A stretch of 64,000 bases of DNA from Paenibacillus polysaccharolyticus (GCF_900102085.1 NZ_FMVM01000017.1:1-64000); one strand, 5' to 3'. Counted from the first letter of the stretch, positions 44,144 to 55,840 are shown. Notes: a model not told the origin generated them from the sequence alone. A program made the numbers and translations.

Positions 44144-47100
44144 TTAGAACAAGGACAGCTGATTGCTTTCAGGTAAACCACGGAAACATCCCATGTTGGT
44201 CAGCAACTCCACAATCGTTTTGGTTGCTTTGGACTTCTGCTGGAAATCCTCAATCGACAGAAATTCCCCATGCTCGCGGGCCGCTGCAATGTTACGAGCC
44301 GCGTTATCCCCAATACCTGCCAGTGCAGAGAATGGAGGAATCAGAGACTTCTCGTCCACAATGAATTTGGTCGCTTCTGAGCGGTACAGATCAATCGGTT
44401 TAAGCGAGAAGCCGCGAGCGGCCATCTCCAGTGCCATTTCAAGAACAGGAAGGCTGTTTTTCTCTTTTGGCGGCGCCTGGAAACCGAGCTGTTCGATCTC
44501 TACGATTTTGCGATAGATGGCATCATAACCTTGGCACACCAGCTCAATATCCAGCTCGTCTGCACGAACGGTAAAGTATGTCGCGTAATATTCAATCGGA
44601 TGATACAGCTTGAAAAATGCTGTACGTACAGCTGAAATAACGTAAGCAGCCGCGTGGGCTTTCGGGAACATGTACTGGATTTTGAGACAGGAGTCAATGT
44701 ACCATTGCGGTACCTTGCAGTTTTTCATCTCGTCAATCCATTCCTGTGGCAGTCCACGTCCTTTACGAACACTCTCTGTAATCTTAAAGGCCAGACTCGC
44801 ATCCATTCCCGCCTTATAGATCAGGAACAACATGATGTCATCCCGGCAGCCAATTACCGTTTTGATGTTACATGTGCCGTTCTTGATCAGATCCTGCGCA
44901 TTGCCAAGCCATACGCCAGTCCCGTGAGAAAGCCCCGAAATCTGCAACAAATCGGCAAAAGACGACGGCTGAGATTCGACAAGCATCTGACGCACGAATT
45001 TCGTACCCATCTCTGGCACACCGAATGTCGCAACAGGGGAGCGAATCTGCTCCGGGGTTACGCCAAGGGCATCCGTGGAGTTGAACATGCTCATTACCTT
45101 GGGATCATTCATCGGAATCGTTGTTGGATCAACGCCCGTAAGATCCTGCAGCATACGCATCATCGTCGGATCATCGTGTCCCAGAATATCAAGCTTCAAC
45201 AGGTTTTCTTCAAATGCGTGATAGTCAAAGTGGGTCGTTTTCCACTCTGCTGTAACATCATCTGCCGGATACTGGACAGGTGTAACATCTTCCACCTCAA
45301 TATAATCCGGTACAACGACGATTCCGCCGGGATGCTGTCCCGTGCTTCGCTTTACACCGGTACAGCCGGATGCCAGACGATTCAGCTCGGCGCCGCGCCA
45401 TTTCTTTTGATGTTGTTCTTCGTATTTCTTCGCAAAACCAAACGCCGTTTTCTCAGCGACCGTTCCGATCGTACCCGCACGGAACACACTTTTCTCACTA
45501 AACAGCACTTTCGTGTAATTATGGGCATGGGGCTGATAATCCCCCGAGAAGTTCAAGTCGATATCGGGAACTTTATCCCCTTTAAACCCAAGGAAAGTTT
45601 CAAACGGAATATCCTGTCCTTCCCCTTTGAGTTTCCCACCACAATCAGGACATGGTTTGTCTGGCAAGTCAAATCCACTCGGTACACTACCGTCAAGGAA
45701 CCATTCGCTGTGCTTACATTCAGGGTTCACGCAGATATAATGTGCAGGAAGCGGATTAACTTCCGAGATGCCCAGGAACGTTGCTACGACGGACGAACCC
45801 ACTGATCCCCGCGAACCTACAAGATAACCATCTTGATTTGATTTTTTAACGAGACGTTCCGAGATCAGATAGTTGGCAGAAAATCCGTATTTGATGATTG
45901 GCTGCAATTCTTTTTCCAAACGAGCAATAATGACTTCCGGCAGGTCTTCACCATAGATCGATTTGGCCGTGTTGTAACAGGTGTTACGGATTTCCTCCTC
46001 CGCACCCTCCAAAATCGGCGTAAAGAGTTTGTCCGGAAATAGCTTGATCTCCTCAAAACGATCGGCTAGCTCAATGGTATTGGTAACCACAACTTCATAC
46101 GCTTTATCCTGTCCAAGGAACTGGAATTCCTCCAGCATTTCGGCTGTCGTTCTGAAGTGAGCATCCGGTTTGCGCTGGTCTTTAAGCGGACTGAATCCGG
46201 TAATCCCATGAATCGTAATATCCCGATAAATTTTATCTCGTGGCTCCAAGTAATGAACATTACCTGTAGCAATGACAGGTTTATTCAATTTGGCGCCGAT
46301 ATCTACGACTTTACGAACCGCAAGTTTTAATTCTTCTGGCGTAGCCACAAGTCCTTTGTCCACCAGATGCATGTACATGGTCAATGGTTGGATCTCCAGA
46401 ATGTCGTAAAACTCGGCGATTTCCTCGGCTTCTTCCACCGATTTGTTCAGGACAGCCTCGAAGAACTCACCTTTTTCACAACCGGATATAACAACCAGTC
46501 CTTCGCGCAAGCTTACCAGCTTGGACTTCGGTATACATGCAACACGTTTAAAATACTCGGTATGTGACAGGGAAACGAGCTTGTACAGGTTCTTCTTGCC
46601 CACATCATTCAAGGCATAAATTCCGCAGTGGAAAGGACGTGTATTCGACAAATCTACCCCAACGAAATCATTCAAACGATCCAGCATCGTCAGACCTTTT
46701 AATTGGGCTGCATCATTGATGAGTCCATTCAAAATGCCTGCCAAAGCAATCGTATCATCGATCGCCCGGTGATGGCTTTCCAGTGCAACTTTATATTTAT
46801 CAGCCAGTGTATTCAACCGGTGATTTTTCATTTTTGGATATAAAAGACGAGCCAGTTCTAGGGTATCAAGCACCGGATTTGGTAGCTCAGGCATGTCCAG
46901 ATTTTTGAGGGATGCCTGAATAAAGCCCATATCAAACCGTGCATTGTGCGCGACCAGTACACCATCTCCGGCAAAAGCAACAAAGTCACGAATAACCGGT
47001 TCAAGCTCTGGTGCATCTTTTACCATCTCATCTGTAATGTTGGTTAACTGTTGAATGTTGTATGGGATTCGTTCATGCGGATTGACAAAGGTAGCAAAAC

Positions 47101-48466
47101 GATCCACCTCTTTGCCCTCTTGAACTTTGACAGCGGCGATCTCAATGATTTTGTTCTGCGTTACCGACAGTCCCGTGGTCTCGATATCAAATACGATATA
47201 CGTCGCCGTTTTCAGATCCATTGATTGTGGATTTAGCACAACCGCTACAGAGTCATTCACCACATTCGCTTCCAGGCCGTAGATCATCTTAATCCCATTT
47301 TTCTTGGCTGCCTTGGATGCTTCCGGGTAAACCTGAACACCACCGTGGTCCGTTACGGCAATGGCCTTATGTCCCCAATCAGCAGCTGTTTTGACATATT
47401 TATCAATGGACGTTACGGCATCCATCGTGCTCATCGTGGAGTGTAAGTGGAATTCTACACGTTTCTCCTCCGCTGTATCCTTACGAGATGGCGGTGCCTT
47501 GATTTCAGTCAGATCCGAAGGAATCATAGCAAGCTCAGGAATTTGCATAAACCGGTCGTACTCTACACGTCCGCGAACTTTTACCCATTTTCCATTCGCC
47601 AGCAAGCTGAGAATTTTGACATCTTCTTTGGTTTTGGCAAACATCTTCATTTGCATTGAATCCGTAAAGTCTGTCAGATAAAAGGTGAATAACGTATTTC
47701 CATTCCGCAGTTCCTTGCGGTCCAGACCAAAGATCGTTCCCTGGAGTGTAATTTTCTTCTCCTCATCCTGAACTTCCTGCATTGGAACAGCCGGCTCTTT
47801 GATCTCATACCCCATCTGCAACCGCACATCACCTTGATCTTCTTCTTCCGGCAGTTCCGTCTCGATGACTTCACTCATCATTTTTTCGATTACCTGTCGT
47901 TCTTCTACTTTCTTCTGGGCCTGGAATTGCTCCATCGCCTCTTTGTTGCTTCCCGCTTCGCCCACCTGCATTTTAATACGCAGTGGCAAGTGAAAATACT
48001 TCTCGTAGAATCGAGTAATAGCTTGGTCAATCTGCTTCTTGCGAGCAAGTTCCATAGATGTGGAATCACTCATCGTCAGTTGCAGCAGATCGTCTTCACA
48101 TTCCACTGTCGCACGATTCATCCAACCATTTACAGACGGAATTTCACGAGTAACCCACTCCAGAAACAGGTTCCAATACTCATTTACGATATCATTAGAC
48201 AGCACCTTGTCTGTATATTTAAAAGCAAATGTAATTTTAGCTATATGATTTAACTTCTCCTGAATATGCAGACTGAACGTTCGATAGATCGGCGCTGGCA
48301 CCAGTGTGTCCTTTCCAATCTGAATATGCCATTCGCGATTCGTACGATTGGTCTCGACCTGTTCAATCCACCCATCCAGGAAATAAGGGTCAGTCAAACC
48401 TGCCGGAAGTTCTGCCTGTTTCATCAACAACTCAAACCGTTTTCTCTTCTCCTCAAATCCACTCAT
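44144..48466 (-). CDS. polC: DNA polymerase III subunit alpha, PolC type
   Basis: PolC is the main replicative polymerase of low-G+C Gram-positives. From the ATG at 48466 it has 1440 residues. In order these are an N-terminal domain, an OB fold near 235-310 and a PHP domain (FHLHSTMSTMDAV near 340). A DEDD proofreading exonuclease inserted near 425-590 begins FDIETTGLS, and the polymerase core follows, with DIDLNFSGDY near 970 and a Cys cluster before it (CVNPECKH...CPDCGG). The start has an AGGAGG site; an in-frame ATG at 48574 lacks one. A TTGACG/TATTCA pair at 48586-48614 is a weak promoter candidate. Confidence 0.98.
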   Translation of the reverse strand: MSGFEEKRKRFELLMKQAELPAGLTDPYFLDGWIEQVETNRTNREWHIQIGKDTLVPAPIYRTFSLHIQEKLNHIAKITFAFKYTDKVLSNDIVNEYWNLFLEWVTREIPSVNGWMNRATVECEDDLLQLTMSDSTSMELARKKQIDQAITRFYEKYFHLPLRIKMQVGEAGSNKEAMEQFQAQKKVEERQVIEKMMSEVIETELPEEEDQGDVRLQMGYEIKEPAVPMQEVQDEEKKITLQGTIFGLDRKELRNGNTLFTFYLTDFTDSMQMKMFAKTKEDVKILSLLANGKWVKVRGRVEYDRFMQIPELAMIPSDLTEIKAPPSRKDTAEEKRVEFHLHSTMSTMDAVTSIDKYVKTAADWGHKAIAVTDHGGVQVYPEASKAAKKNGIKMIYGLEANVVNDSVAVVLNPQSMDLKTATYIVFDIETTGLSVTQNKIIEIAAVKVQEGKEVDRFATFVNPHERIPYNIQQLTNITDEMVKDAPELEPVIRDFVAFAGDGVLVAHNARFDMGFIQASLKNLDMPELPNPVLDTLELARLLYPKMKNHRLNTLADKYKVALESHHRAIDDTIALAGILNGLINDAAQLKGLTMLDRLNDFVGVDLSNTRPFHCGIYALNDVGKKNLYKLVSLSHTEYFKRVACIPKSKLVSLREGLVVISGCEKGEFFEAVLNKSVEEAEEIAEFYDILEIQPLTMYMHLVDKGLVATPEELKLAVRKVVDIGAKLNKPVIATGNVHYLEPRDKIYRDITIHGITGFSPLKDQRKPDAHFRTTAEMLEEFQFLGQDKAYEVVVTNTIELADRFEEIKLFPDKLFTPILEGAEEEIRNTCYNTAKSIYGEDLPEVIIARLEKELQPIIKYGFSANYLISERLVKKSNQDGYLVGSRGSVGSSVVATFLGISEVNPLPAHYICVNPECKHSEWFLDGSVPSGFDLPDKPCPDCGGKLKGEGQDIPFETFLGFKGDKVPDIDLNFSGDYQPHAHNYTKVLFSEKSVFRAGTIGTVAEKTAFGFAKKYEEQHQKKWRGAELNRLASGCTGVKRSTGQHPGGIVVVPDYIEVEDVTPVQYPADDVTAEWKTTHFDYHAFEENLLKLDILGHDDPTMMRMLQDLTGVDPTTIPMNDPKVMSMFNSTDALGVTPEQIRSPVATFGVPEMGTKFVRQMLVESQPSSFADLLQISGLSHGTGVWLGNAQDLIKNGTCNIKTVIGCRDDIMLFLIYKAGMDASLAFKITESVRKGRGLPQEWIDEMKNCKVPQWYIDSCLKIQYMFPKAHAAAYVISAVRTAFFKLYHPIEYYATYFTVRADELDIELVCQGYDAIYRKIVEIEQLGFQAPPKEKNSLPVLEMALEMAARGFSLKPIDLYRSEATKFIVDEKSLIPPFSALAGIGDNAARNIAAAREHGEFLSIEDFQQKSKATKTIVELLTNMGCFRGLPESNQLSLF

Positions 48467-48614
48467 CGTGTTCCTCCTGTGCCCCCTTAAAACATGAAAA
48501 GCCTCTGTATTCAAAAATGTCCCCGATCCGAACCCGCACCGATCCATTTTATCCGACAGAAGCTCTTCATTCATTACTAAACCGGTGAATAAGCTCTCTT
48601 CATCAAGCCGTCAA

Positions 48615-50069
48615 CTAGTATGCTCTTGCAAACACAACAGTGTGCTGCGCTTTTTCACCACACGCCAGGCATGTGTGCTTTTCTTCCGCAGGCTGGAACG
48701 GGATGTTCCGACTGGTTGCACCCGTGACTTCTCTTACTTTATCTTCACATACTTCTGATCCACACCAGCCAGCCAGTGTAAATCCACGTTTGTTTTCCAT
48801 CAGTTCTTTCATCTCATCCAGTGTGTCTACGGAGTAGAAGTTGTCTGACATAAATGTACGAGCACGATCAAGCATGTCTGCCTGAACTTTAGTTAACATC
48901 GTTTGAATCTCTTCAACGAGGTTTGCTTGCTCAACCACTTTCTTCTCTCCAGTAATACGGGAGACAAGAACACATACGCCGTTCTCCATATCACGAGGGC
49001 CAATCTCCAAACGGATCGGTACACCACGCATCTCATACTCGTTGAACTTCCAGCCTGGACGAACATCACTGCGATCATCCATTTTCACACGAATACCTGC
49101 TTTTTTCAGTTCAGCAAACAATTCATCCGCACGACCTACAACGGCATCACGTGTTTTTGGCGGTCCAATCGGGATCATCACCACTTGCGTTGGTGCCACT
49201 TTTGGCGGCAGCACAAGACCACGGTCATCTCCGTGAACCATAATCAAAGCTCCGATCAAACGTGTACTTGTTCCCCATGAAGTGGTATGCGCAAGTTCCA
49301 GAACGTTATCACGGCTCAAATATTGAATTTCAAAGGCTTTGGCAAAGTTCGTTCCCATGTAGTGAGAAGTACCTGCCTGTACGGCACGTCCATCTTTCAT
49401 CATGGCTTCAATCGAGAACGTATCCACAGCCCCGGCAAACTTCTCGGATTTGGTCTTCTGCCCCGTAATAACCGGAATGGCAAGGTATTCTTCGACTACT
49501 TCACGGTAGATTTCAAGCATTTTCATCGTTTCTTCGCGAGCTTCTTCTTCTGTCTCGTGCGCTGTATGCCCCTCTTGCCACAGGAACTCACTCGTGCGAA
49601 GGAACGGCAACGTTCTCTTTTCCCAACGAACCACGTTAGCCCATTGGTTAATCAATACTGGCAGATCACGATAGGACTGAATCCATTTGGAGTACATATG
49701 TCCAATGATCGTTTCGGAAGTTGGGCGGATCGCCAAACGTTCTTCGAGCTTTTCTCCGCCTGCTTCAGTTACCCAAGGCAACTCAGGGTTAAACCCTTCT
49801 ACGTGCTCTTTTTCCTTTTGGAAAAAGCTTTCGGGAATGAACATTGGGAAGTACGCGTTGCGATGGCCCGTTTCGCGGAAACGGCGATCCATCTCATCCT
49901 TGATGTGCTCCCAAATTTCGAAGCCGTCCGGTTTAAATACAATGCAGCCACGAACCGGTGAGTAGTCCATCAGATCTGCTTTTTTAATAACATCAATGTA
50001 CCAGCGAGAGAAATCCTCACCCTGCGGTGTAATTTCTGTCACGAACTGTTTATCGTTTTCCTTTGACAT
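48615..50069 (-). CDS. proS: Prolyl-tRNA synthetase, archaeal/eukaryote-like type
   Basis: This class II synthetase charges tRNA-Pro. From the ATG at 50069 it has 484 residues, against about 570 for the usual bacterial enzyme. It lacks the inserted editing domain and carries the C-terminal extension of the archaeal/eukaryotic type, with four Cys near the end (CGSEVC...CLACGE) and a terminal FARAY. Motif 2 region VVRWEKRTLPFLRTSEFLWQ and motif 3 region GDDRGLVLPPKVAP are clear. It occupies the normal proS slot between rseP and polC, so it has probably replaced the bacterial form. Confidence 0.95.
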   Translation of the reverse strand: MSKENDKQFVTEITPQGEDFSRWYIDVIKKADLMDYSPVRGCIVFKPDGFEIWEHIKDEMDRRFRETGHRNAYFPMFIPESFFQKEKEHVEGFNPELPWVTEAGGEKLEERLAIRPTSETIIGHMYSKWIQSYRDLPVLINQWANVVRWEKRTLPFLRTSEFLWQEGHTAHETEEEAREETMKMLEIYREVVEEYLAIPVITGQKTKSEKFAGAVDTFSIEAMMKDGRAVQAGTSHYMGTNFAKAFEIQYLSRDNVLELAHTTSWGTSTRLIGALIMVHGDDRGLVLPPKVAPTQVVMIPIGPPKTRDAVVGRADELFAELKKAGIRVKMDDRSDVRPGWKFNEYEMRGVPIRLEIGPRDMENGVCVLVSRITGEKKVVEQANLVEEIQTMLTKVQADMLDRARTFMSDNFYSVDTLDEMKELMENKRGFTLAGWCGSEVCEDKVREVTGATSRNIPFQPAEEKHTCLACGEKAQHTVVFARAY

Positions 50070-50131
50070 AAGACTCCAGCGTCCTCCCATAACGACTAGT
50101 ACTGAATACTCAGCACATAGTCAAACCGTAA

Positions 50132-51403
50132 TTATCCGTTAATTAAACGTAGTATATCATTATATGTTACAGCCAGCATTAGCACAAAGAGCATCGCGAA
50201 CCCGACAAAATGCACCATACCTTCCCGGTTAGGGTCAACCGGACGTCCTCGCAACGCTTCGATTCCGAGGAAAACGAGACGGCTTCCATCAAGCGCAGGA
50301 ATCGGGAGCAAATTGAAAATTCCCAAATAAAGGCTTAGAATCGCCGCCCATCTTGTTAATTGCTCGATACCTTGCTTGGCGATCTGACCAGTTACCTCAA
50401 ACGTACGCACAGGTCCACCAATGTCATCCATGCTAAACTGATTAATCAAATGTCTGAATCCTTCAAAGATAACCCTGGTCGTATCCACCATAGCTACTCC
50501 CGAGAACTTAAACATTTCCACGAATCCAACAGAACGAGTCGGCAAGACAGGCGCAATGCCTACCTTTCCGCCTTCCTGACCTTCTACCGCACGAGGTGTA
50601 ATCGTGACATTAAATGTCTCGTTCCCACGGCGCAGAGTCCATTCCATCGGCTTGTCTTTGGACTCAGCAATCATGGATACCATCTTCTTAGAATCCGTAC
50701 CGATAACTGTACCGTTAATGGTTTCAATGATATCGCCCTTTTGTAGATTCGCTTGATCTGCCGCTCCGCCTTTAAACACTTCACCGATCTGCAAATTCTT
50801 TGGATTTTCCACCGGAACGCCTGCCATCTGTGCATAAACAGCGAACAGAACAAAAGCAAGAATAAAGTTCATGAGTGGACCTGCAAAAATTGCCATAGCT
50901 CGTTGAGCAACCGTTTTACTGCCGAACTGTCGATCTTTAGGCGCAATTTGTGTCTGCTTGCCTCGGCTGACCAACATTGCTTGTGGATGTATTTGATAAT
51001 GCTGCACTTCGCCATCCACATCCAGTTGTAACTTAAGCGCGTTCTCCATATCAATGGAGATCACTTCACCGCGAATTACATTTTTACGGTTATCCAATTG
51101 GTCCAAATAGATCATTTTGACCTGATTGTCCACAGTTCGTACCGCTATGGTCTGTCCTTCTTGAATCTCAATCAGTTCCGGGTCTTCTCCTGCCATCCGT
51201 GCATATCCGCCAAAAGGCAGCAAGCGCAGTGTGAACTGCGTCTCATTTCTTTTATATGAGAATAATTTGGGACCAAAACCGATCGCAAATTCCCGTACAA
51301 GAATGCCGGCGCGCTTGGCAAAATAATAATGCCCCCATTCATGCACCGTTACGATGACAAAGAACATAAGCACCGTTAGAAATACCACTTGTATGGTTTC
51401 CAA
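50132..51403 (-). CDS. rseP: Site-2 intramembrane metalloprotease RseP/RasP
   Basis: This M50 protease cleaves membrane-embedded anti-sigma factors and signal peptides. The zinc motif HExxH is in the first membrane helix (VTVHEWGHYYF, His21-His25). A PDZ domain follows near 205-280 (GADQ-type GGAADQANLQKGDII), and the LDG motif with the third ligand (LLPIPALDGSRLV) is near 370. Several hydrophobic segments agree with a multi-pass protein. The length is 423. It starts at an ATG downstream of dxr, the conserved order. Confidence 0.96.
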   Translation of the reverse strand: METIQVVFLTVLMFFVIVTVHEWGHYYFAKRAGILVREFAIGFGPKLFSYKRNETQFTLRLLPFGGYARMAGEDPELIEIQEGQTIAVRTVDNQVKMIYLDQLDNRKNVIRGEVISIDMENALKLQLDVDGEVQHYQIHPQAMLVSRGKQTQIAPKDRQFGSKTVAQRAMAIFAGPLMNFILAFVLFAVYAQMAGVPVENPKNLQIGEVFKGGAADQANLQKGDIIETINGTVIGTDSKKMVSMIAESKDKPMEWTLRRGNETFNVTITPRAVEGQEGGKVGIAPVLPTRSVGFVEMFKFSGVAMVDTTRVIFEGFRHLINQFSMDDIGGPVRTFEVTGQIAKQGIEQLTRWAAILSLYLGIFNLLPIPALDGSRLVFLGIEALRGRPVDPNREGMVHFVGFAMLFVLMLAVTYNDILRLING

Positions 51404-51516
51404 TCCCTATTCATCCTCCTTCACGGCACGTACCGCAGTCTGTCCCTCTAGACTATCATTATTCTCTAATCCCGCACAAGAGAATCGCTTCGTTCCGTTT
51501 ACCTCAAAAAAAGAGA

Positions 51517-52656
51517 TTACAGCACGGAAGCAAGCTTGCGGCTATCCTGATCACAGGCAGCAATTTGCTCCAGATCAGGGTTGTCCACATTTTGGTGCGC
51601 TTCTAGCACTGAGGCAATGATATCTTCTATTTTAAGGAATGAAATCTCTTTCCGCAAGAATCGTGCTACAGCAACCTCATTGGCTGCATTAAAAGCCGTC
51701 GTTGCAGTCCCTCCCATTTTACCACATTCATATGCCATTCTTAAACACGGGAAACGATCCATATCCATCTCCCTAAAATGAAGTTGTCCAACTTGGGCAA
51801 GAGACAACCGTTTTGCCGGAGAAGGCATACGGTCAGGATAGGTCAAAGCATATTGAATGGGGACACGCATATCCGGAGTACCAAGCTGCGCAATGATACT
51901 TGTGTCTTCAAATTCCACATAAGAATGAATGATGCTCTCTGGATGAAGTAGTACATCAATCTGTTCATAATCAAGACCAAACAACCAATGTGCCTCAATG
52001 ACTTCAAGGCCTTTGTTAACCATCGTTGCTGAGTCAATCGTGATTTTTGAACCCATGGACCAGTTTGGATGCTTGAGTGCATCCTCTACAGTCACCTGCT
52101 GTAGTTGCTCACGTGTAAGATGTCGAAATGAACCACCTGATGCAGTCAATGTAATTCCAGCCACACTGGAGCGATTCTCTCCATTCAAACACTGGAAAAT
52201 TGCCGAGTGTTCACTGTCAACAGGTAAAATAGAAACTCCTTTGGCTACTGCCCTCTCCATAACGATGTGTCCAGCTGTAACCAGAGTCTCCTTGTTGGCA
52301 AGTCCAATCTGTTTTCCGGACTCGATCGCTGCAAGCGTAGACTCCAGCCCAACACTTCCTACAACAGCCGTAACAACCGTGTCTGCATCTGTTCCTGCAG
52401 CAACCTCGATGAGACCTTCTGAACCGTAATACACTTTCGTGCCTGCTGGCACATGTGGAGCAATCTTATCAGCCAACTCTTTTGATCCTACCGAAATCTT
52501 TTTAGGCTGATAACGTCTAGCTTGCTCGATCAGCAAATCTGTATTGCCCCCTGCAGCTAGTGCTTCCACTTGAAAGTGTTCTGGATGCATATCAACAACA
52601 TCCAATGTCTGTGTCCCAATCGACCCTGTCGAACCAAGAATCGCTATTTTTTTCAT
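51517..52656 (-). CDS. dxr: 1-deoxy-D-xylulose-5-phosphate reductoisomerase
   Basis: Dxr makes 2-C-methyl-D-erythritol 4-phosphate, the committed step of the MEP isoprenoid pathway. The NADPH motif [14 protein letters not shown] lies at residues 8-21. The metal-binding acidic stretch [12 protein letters not shown] is near 147, and the flexible-loop region with [19 protein letters not shown] is near 200. The length of 379 is normal. The ATG has an AGGTGAGGTG site. The isoprenoid product feeds UppS three genes away in the same unit. Confidence 0.97.
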   Translation of the reverse strand: MKKIAILGSTGSIGTQTLDVVDMHPEHFQVEALAAGGNTDLLIEQARRYQPKKISVGSKELADKIAPHVPAGTKVYYGSEGLIEVAAGTDADTVVTAVVGSVGLESTLAAIESGKQIGLANKETLVTAGHIVMERAVAKGVSILPVDSEHSAIFQCLNGENRSSVAGITLTASGGSFRHLTREQLQQVTVEDALKHPNWSMGSKITIDSATMVNKGLEVIEAHWLFGLDYEQIDVLLHPESIIHSYVEFEDTSIIAQLGTPDMRVPIQYALTYPDRMPSPAKRLSLAQVGQLHFREMDMDRFPCLRMAYECGKMGGTATTAFNAANEVAVARFLRKEISFLKIEDIIASVLEAHQNVDNPDLEQIAACDQDSRKLASVL

Positions 52657-52727
52657 TAATGCACCTCACCTCTAACGAATCCAATGCTTGTGGGCGAGCC
52701 ACCTTAGTCATCTTAAGCTGTCTTCTT

Positions 52728-53522
52728 CTAATATGGCAGTAGCATCAGTATATGTACAAATGGAAACACCACAATCCAACTGTCGCACCGATCCAGAATA
52801 CCACCATGCCCAGGAAGAAGATTGCCTGAATCCTTAATGTTGTAAACGCGTTTGTAGGCTGACTGGATCAAGTCACCCATCTGACCAACTACTGCACAAG
52901 CAATCCCGATGAGAATTGCTCTCTGCCAGGAGAGCAAGCCATCTGATACCAAGGCAAACACCACCGCGGTGGCAATCGCAATAACAATGCCGCCGAGTGC
53001 GCCTTCCACGGTTTTGTTTGGACTGATCGAAGGCCAAAGTTTGTTTTTCCCAATCCACTTACCTACAAAATATGCTCCGGCATCACTTGCCCAGATTGAA
53101 CCTAACAGAAGGAAAGTCCAGAATAAACCATGATATAAATGTCTAGACTCTGCGATGTAATAGAATCCTGTTCCAATATACAACACGCCGATGAAAAGCA
53201 TAGCGACTGTATTAATTGGTAATCTGTTCTTAGTGACAACCGAAGCGGTCATCAAAATGAGCATGATGATCCACGAAATTTGAAACAAGGATAACGGTCT
53301 TACATCCCATACCATTTCCCAAGGAAATACCATAGAAACAATTCCAGCATATCCGATTAGGGCTACACCTGAAAACGGCTTCACCCCGGTCATTTTCACA
53401 AATTCATAATAACCGATGAGAGCCATAAGCAAGACCAATCCGTGATACCAAGGCCCGCCAAGCATACAAAAACCCAAAAACAACACACCTGCAATAATTC
53501 CCGTCGTTAATCGCTGTTTCAA
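52728..53522 (-). CDS. cdsA: Phosphatidate cytidylyltransferase
   Basis: CdsA forms CDP-diacylglycerol, the precursor consumed by PgsA elsewhere in this window. The protein is highly hydrophobic with about seven or eight membrane segments, and the family signature is intact near its C-terminus (SAYKRVYNIKDSG followed by GHGGILDRCDS). The TTG at 53522 (264 residues, MKQRLTTGIIAG) is preferred because the GGAGG site lies nine bases upstream; the in-frame ATG at 53531 touches that site. It follows uppS closely. Confidence 0.95.
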   Translation of the reverse strand: MKQRLTTGIIAGVLFLGFCMLGGPWYHGLVLLMALIGYYEFVKMTGVKPFSGVALIGYAGIVSMVFPWEMVWDVRPLSLFQISWIIMLILMTASVVTKNRLPINTVAMLFIGVLYIGTGFYYIAESRHLYHGLFWTFLLLGSIWASDAGAYFVGKWIGKNKLWPSISPNKTVEGALGGIVIAIATAVVFALVSDGLLSWQRAILIGIACAVVGQMGDLIQSAYKRVYNIKDSGNLLPGHGGILDRCDSWIVVFPFVHILMLLPY

Positions 53523-53538
53523 CGGCTTCATCCTCCAT

Positions 53539-54306
53539 CTATTTCAAACCGCCGTAACGCCTTGTTCTGCGCTGATATTCGGCTACTGCTTCAAGCAGAT
53601 GCTGTTTGCCAAATTCGGGCCAGTATATATCCGTAAACCATAATTCGCTATATGCAAGCTGCCATAACATAAAATTGCTCAGTCGCAGTTCTCCGCTCGT
53701 TCGAATCAACAGATCCGGATCTGGCATATCTGCGGTCAGCATATGTTTGTCGATGAGTTCAGGTGTGATATCTTCTGCAGCCAGCTCCCCCGACTTTACC
53801 TGCAGAGCAATGTCTCTCACACATTCCGTCATCTCCCGGCGGCTTCCATAGTTCATTGCAAAGTTCAACACCAGACCAGTGTTATGCTCCGTAAGACGAA
53901 TAGCTTCCCGCAAAGCATTAACCGTATGTGAAGGCAGATGTTCCTCATGTCCCATCATACGGATACGCACATTTTTTTCGATCAGTTCTTCTAACTCAAT
54001 AGCCAAAAACTCTTGCGGAAGTCTCATCAGAAAATCCACTTCTTCTTTTGGACGCGTCCAGTTTTCTGTCGAAAAAGCGTACATCGTCAGATATTTGATG
54101 CCCAGTTCATCCGCCGCGATGGTTGCACGTTTGACTGCCTTCATGCCGTTCTGGTGTCCAGCTATACGCGGGAGACCCAGACGTTTGGCCCATCGTCCAT
54201 TGCCGTCCATAATGATGGCGACGTGCTGCGGGATATTATCCTCGGATATAGTCAGCGTTTCCTGCTTGTCAGCCCCATTCCACCACGACCGAACCCGTTT
54301 GATCAT
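53539..54306 (-). CDS. uppS: Undecaprenyl diphosphate synthase
   Basis: UppS is the cis-prenyltransferase that builds the C55 carrier for peptidoglycan and teichoic acid. The catalytic Asp lies in HVAIIMDGNGRWAKRLGLPR (near residue 34), and FSTENWTRPKEEV and the C-terminal RTSGELRLSNFMLWQLAYSE stretch are conserved. The length is 255. The ATG has a GGAGGAACAG site. It begins the uppS-cdsA-dxr-rseP-proS run after a hairpin downstream of frr. Confidence 0.97.
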   Translation of the reverse strand: MIKRVRSWWNGADKQETLTISEDNIPQHVAIIMDGNGRWAKRLGLPRIAGHQNGMKAVKRATIAADELGIKYLTMYAFSTENWTRPKEEVDFLMRLPQEFLAIELEELIEKNVRIRMMGHEEHLPSHTVNALREAIRLTEHNTGLVLNFAMNYGSRREMTECVRDIALQVKSGELAAEDITPELIDKHMLTADMPDPDLLIRTSGELRLSNFMLWQLAYSELWFTDIYWPEFGKQHLLEAVAEYQRRTRRYGGLK

Positions 54307-54354
54307 TCCTGTTCCTCCAAAATCCCTGAAGTTTCTTCATCTGAAGCTTGGAAA

Positions 54355-54384
54355 AAGAGACAAAACCCCACCGTATTGGAGGGG
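54355..54384 (-). terminator. Terminator-like hairpin after frr
   Basis: CCCC-n-CC/GG-n-GGGG (54366-54372 with 54378-54384) with a 5-base loop is followed on the minus strand by TTTTGTCTCTTTTT. Confidence 0.7.
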
Positions 54385-54395
54385 CTGCGCTTGTC

Positions 54396-54949
54396 TTACA
54401 CTTCCATGATTTCTTTTTCTTTGGCAGCAAGTACCTTATCGACTTCAGCGATAAATTTATCAGTCGACTTTTGGATGTCGTCCTGATGTCTCCGGGATTC
54501 ATCTTCGGAAATCTCGGACTTTTCCATTTTCTTAATATCATCATTCGCATCACGGCGAATGTTACGAATCGCAACTTTACCTTCTTCGCCAAACTTTTTG
54601 GTTAGTTTGACAAGCTCAGCTCTACGCTCTTCCGTCAGCGGCGGAATAGCGAGACGAATCATACTGCCATCGTTAGCCGGGGTCAGACCCAGGTCTGATT
54701 TCATAATCGCACGTTCGATATCACTCATCGCTGATTTGTCCCAAGGCTGAATCATCAATGTCCGAGAATCCGGTGTACTGATATTTGCCAATTGGTTCAG
54801 AGGTGTCATTGCACCATAATACTCAACTTGCACACGATCCAGAAGAGCAGGCGTTGCACGACCTGCACGCAACGTAGCTAGGTCACGGCGCAATGCCTGA
54901 ATCGCTTTTTCCATACGCTCTTCAGCATGTTGTTTAACTGCTTGTGGCA

Positions 54950-54950
<1 letters not shown>
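54396..54950 (-). CDS. frr: Ribosome recycling factor
   Basis: RRF splits post-termination ribosomes together with EF-G. The 184-residue protein has the family features: [20 protein letters not shown] near 26, [23 protein letters not shown] and the C-terminal helix ending in KEKEIMEV. The ATG shares one base with the pyrH stop, and an AAAGGGAG site lies in the pyrH end, so translation is coupled. Confidence 0.97.

Positions 54951-55840
<890 letters not shown>

Noticed and set aside
50070-50131. Possible T-box leader before proS
   Set aside because: The gap is only about 60 bases, too short for a T-box, and no T-box core sequence is seen.
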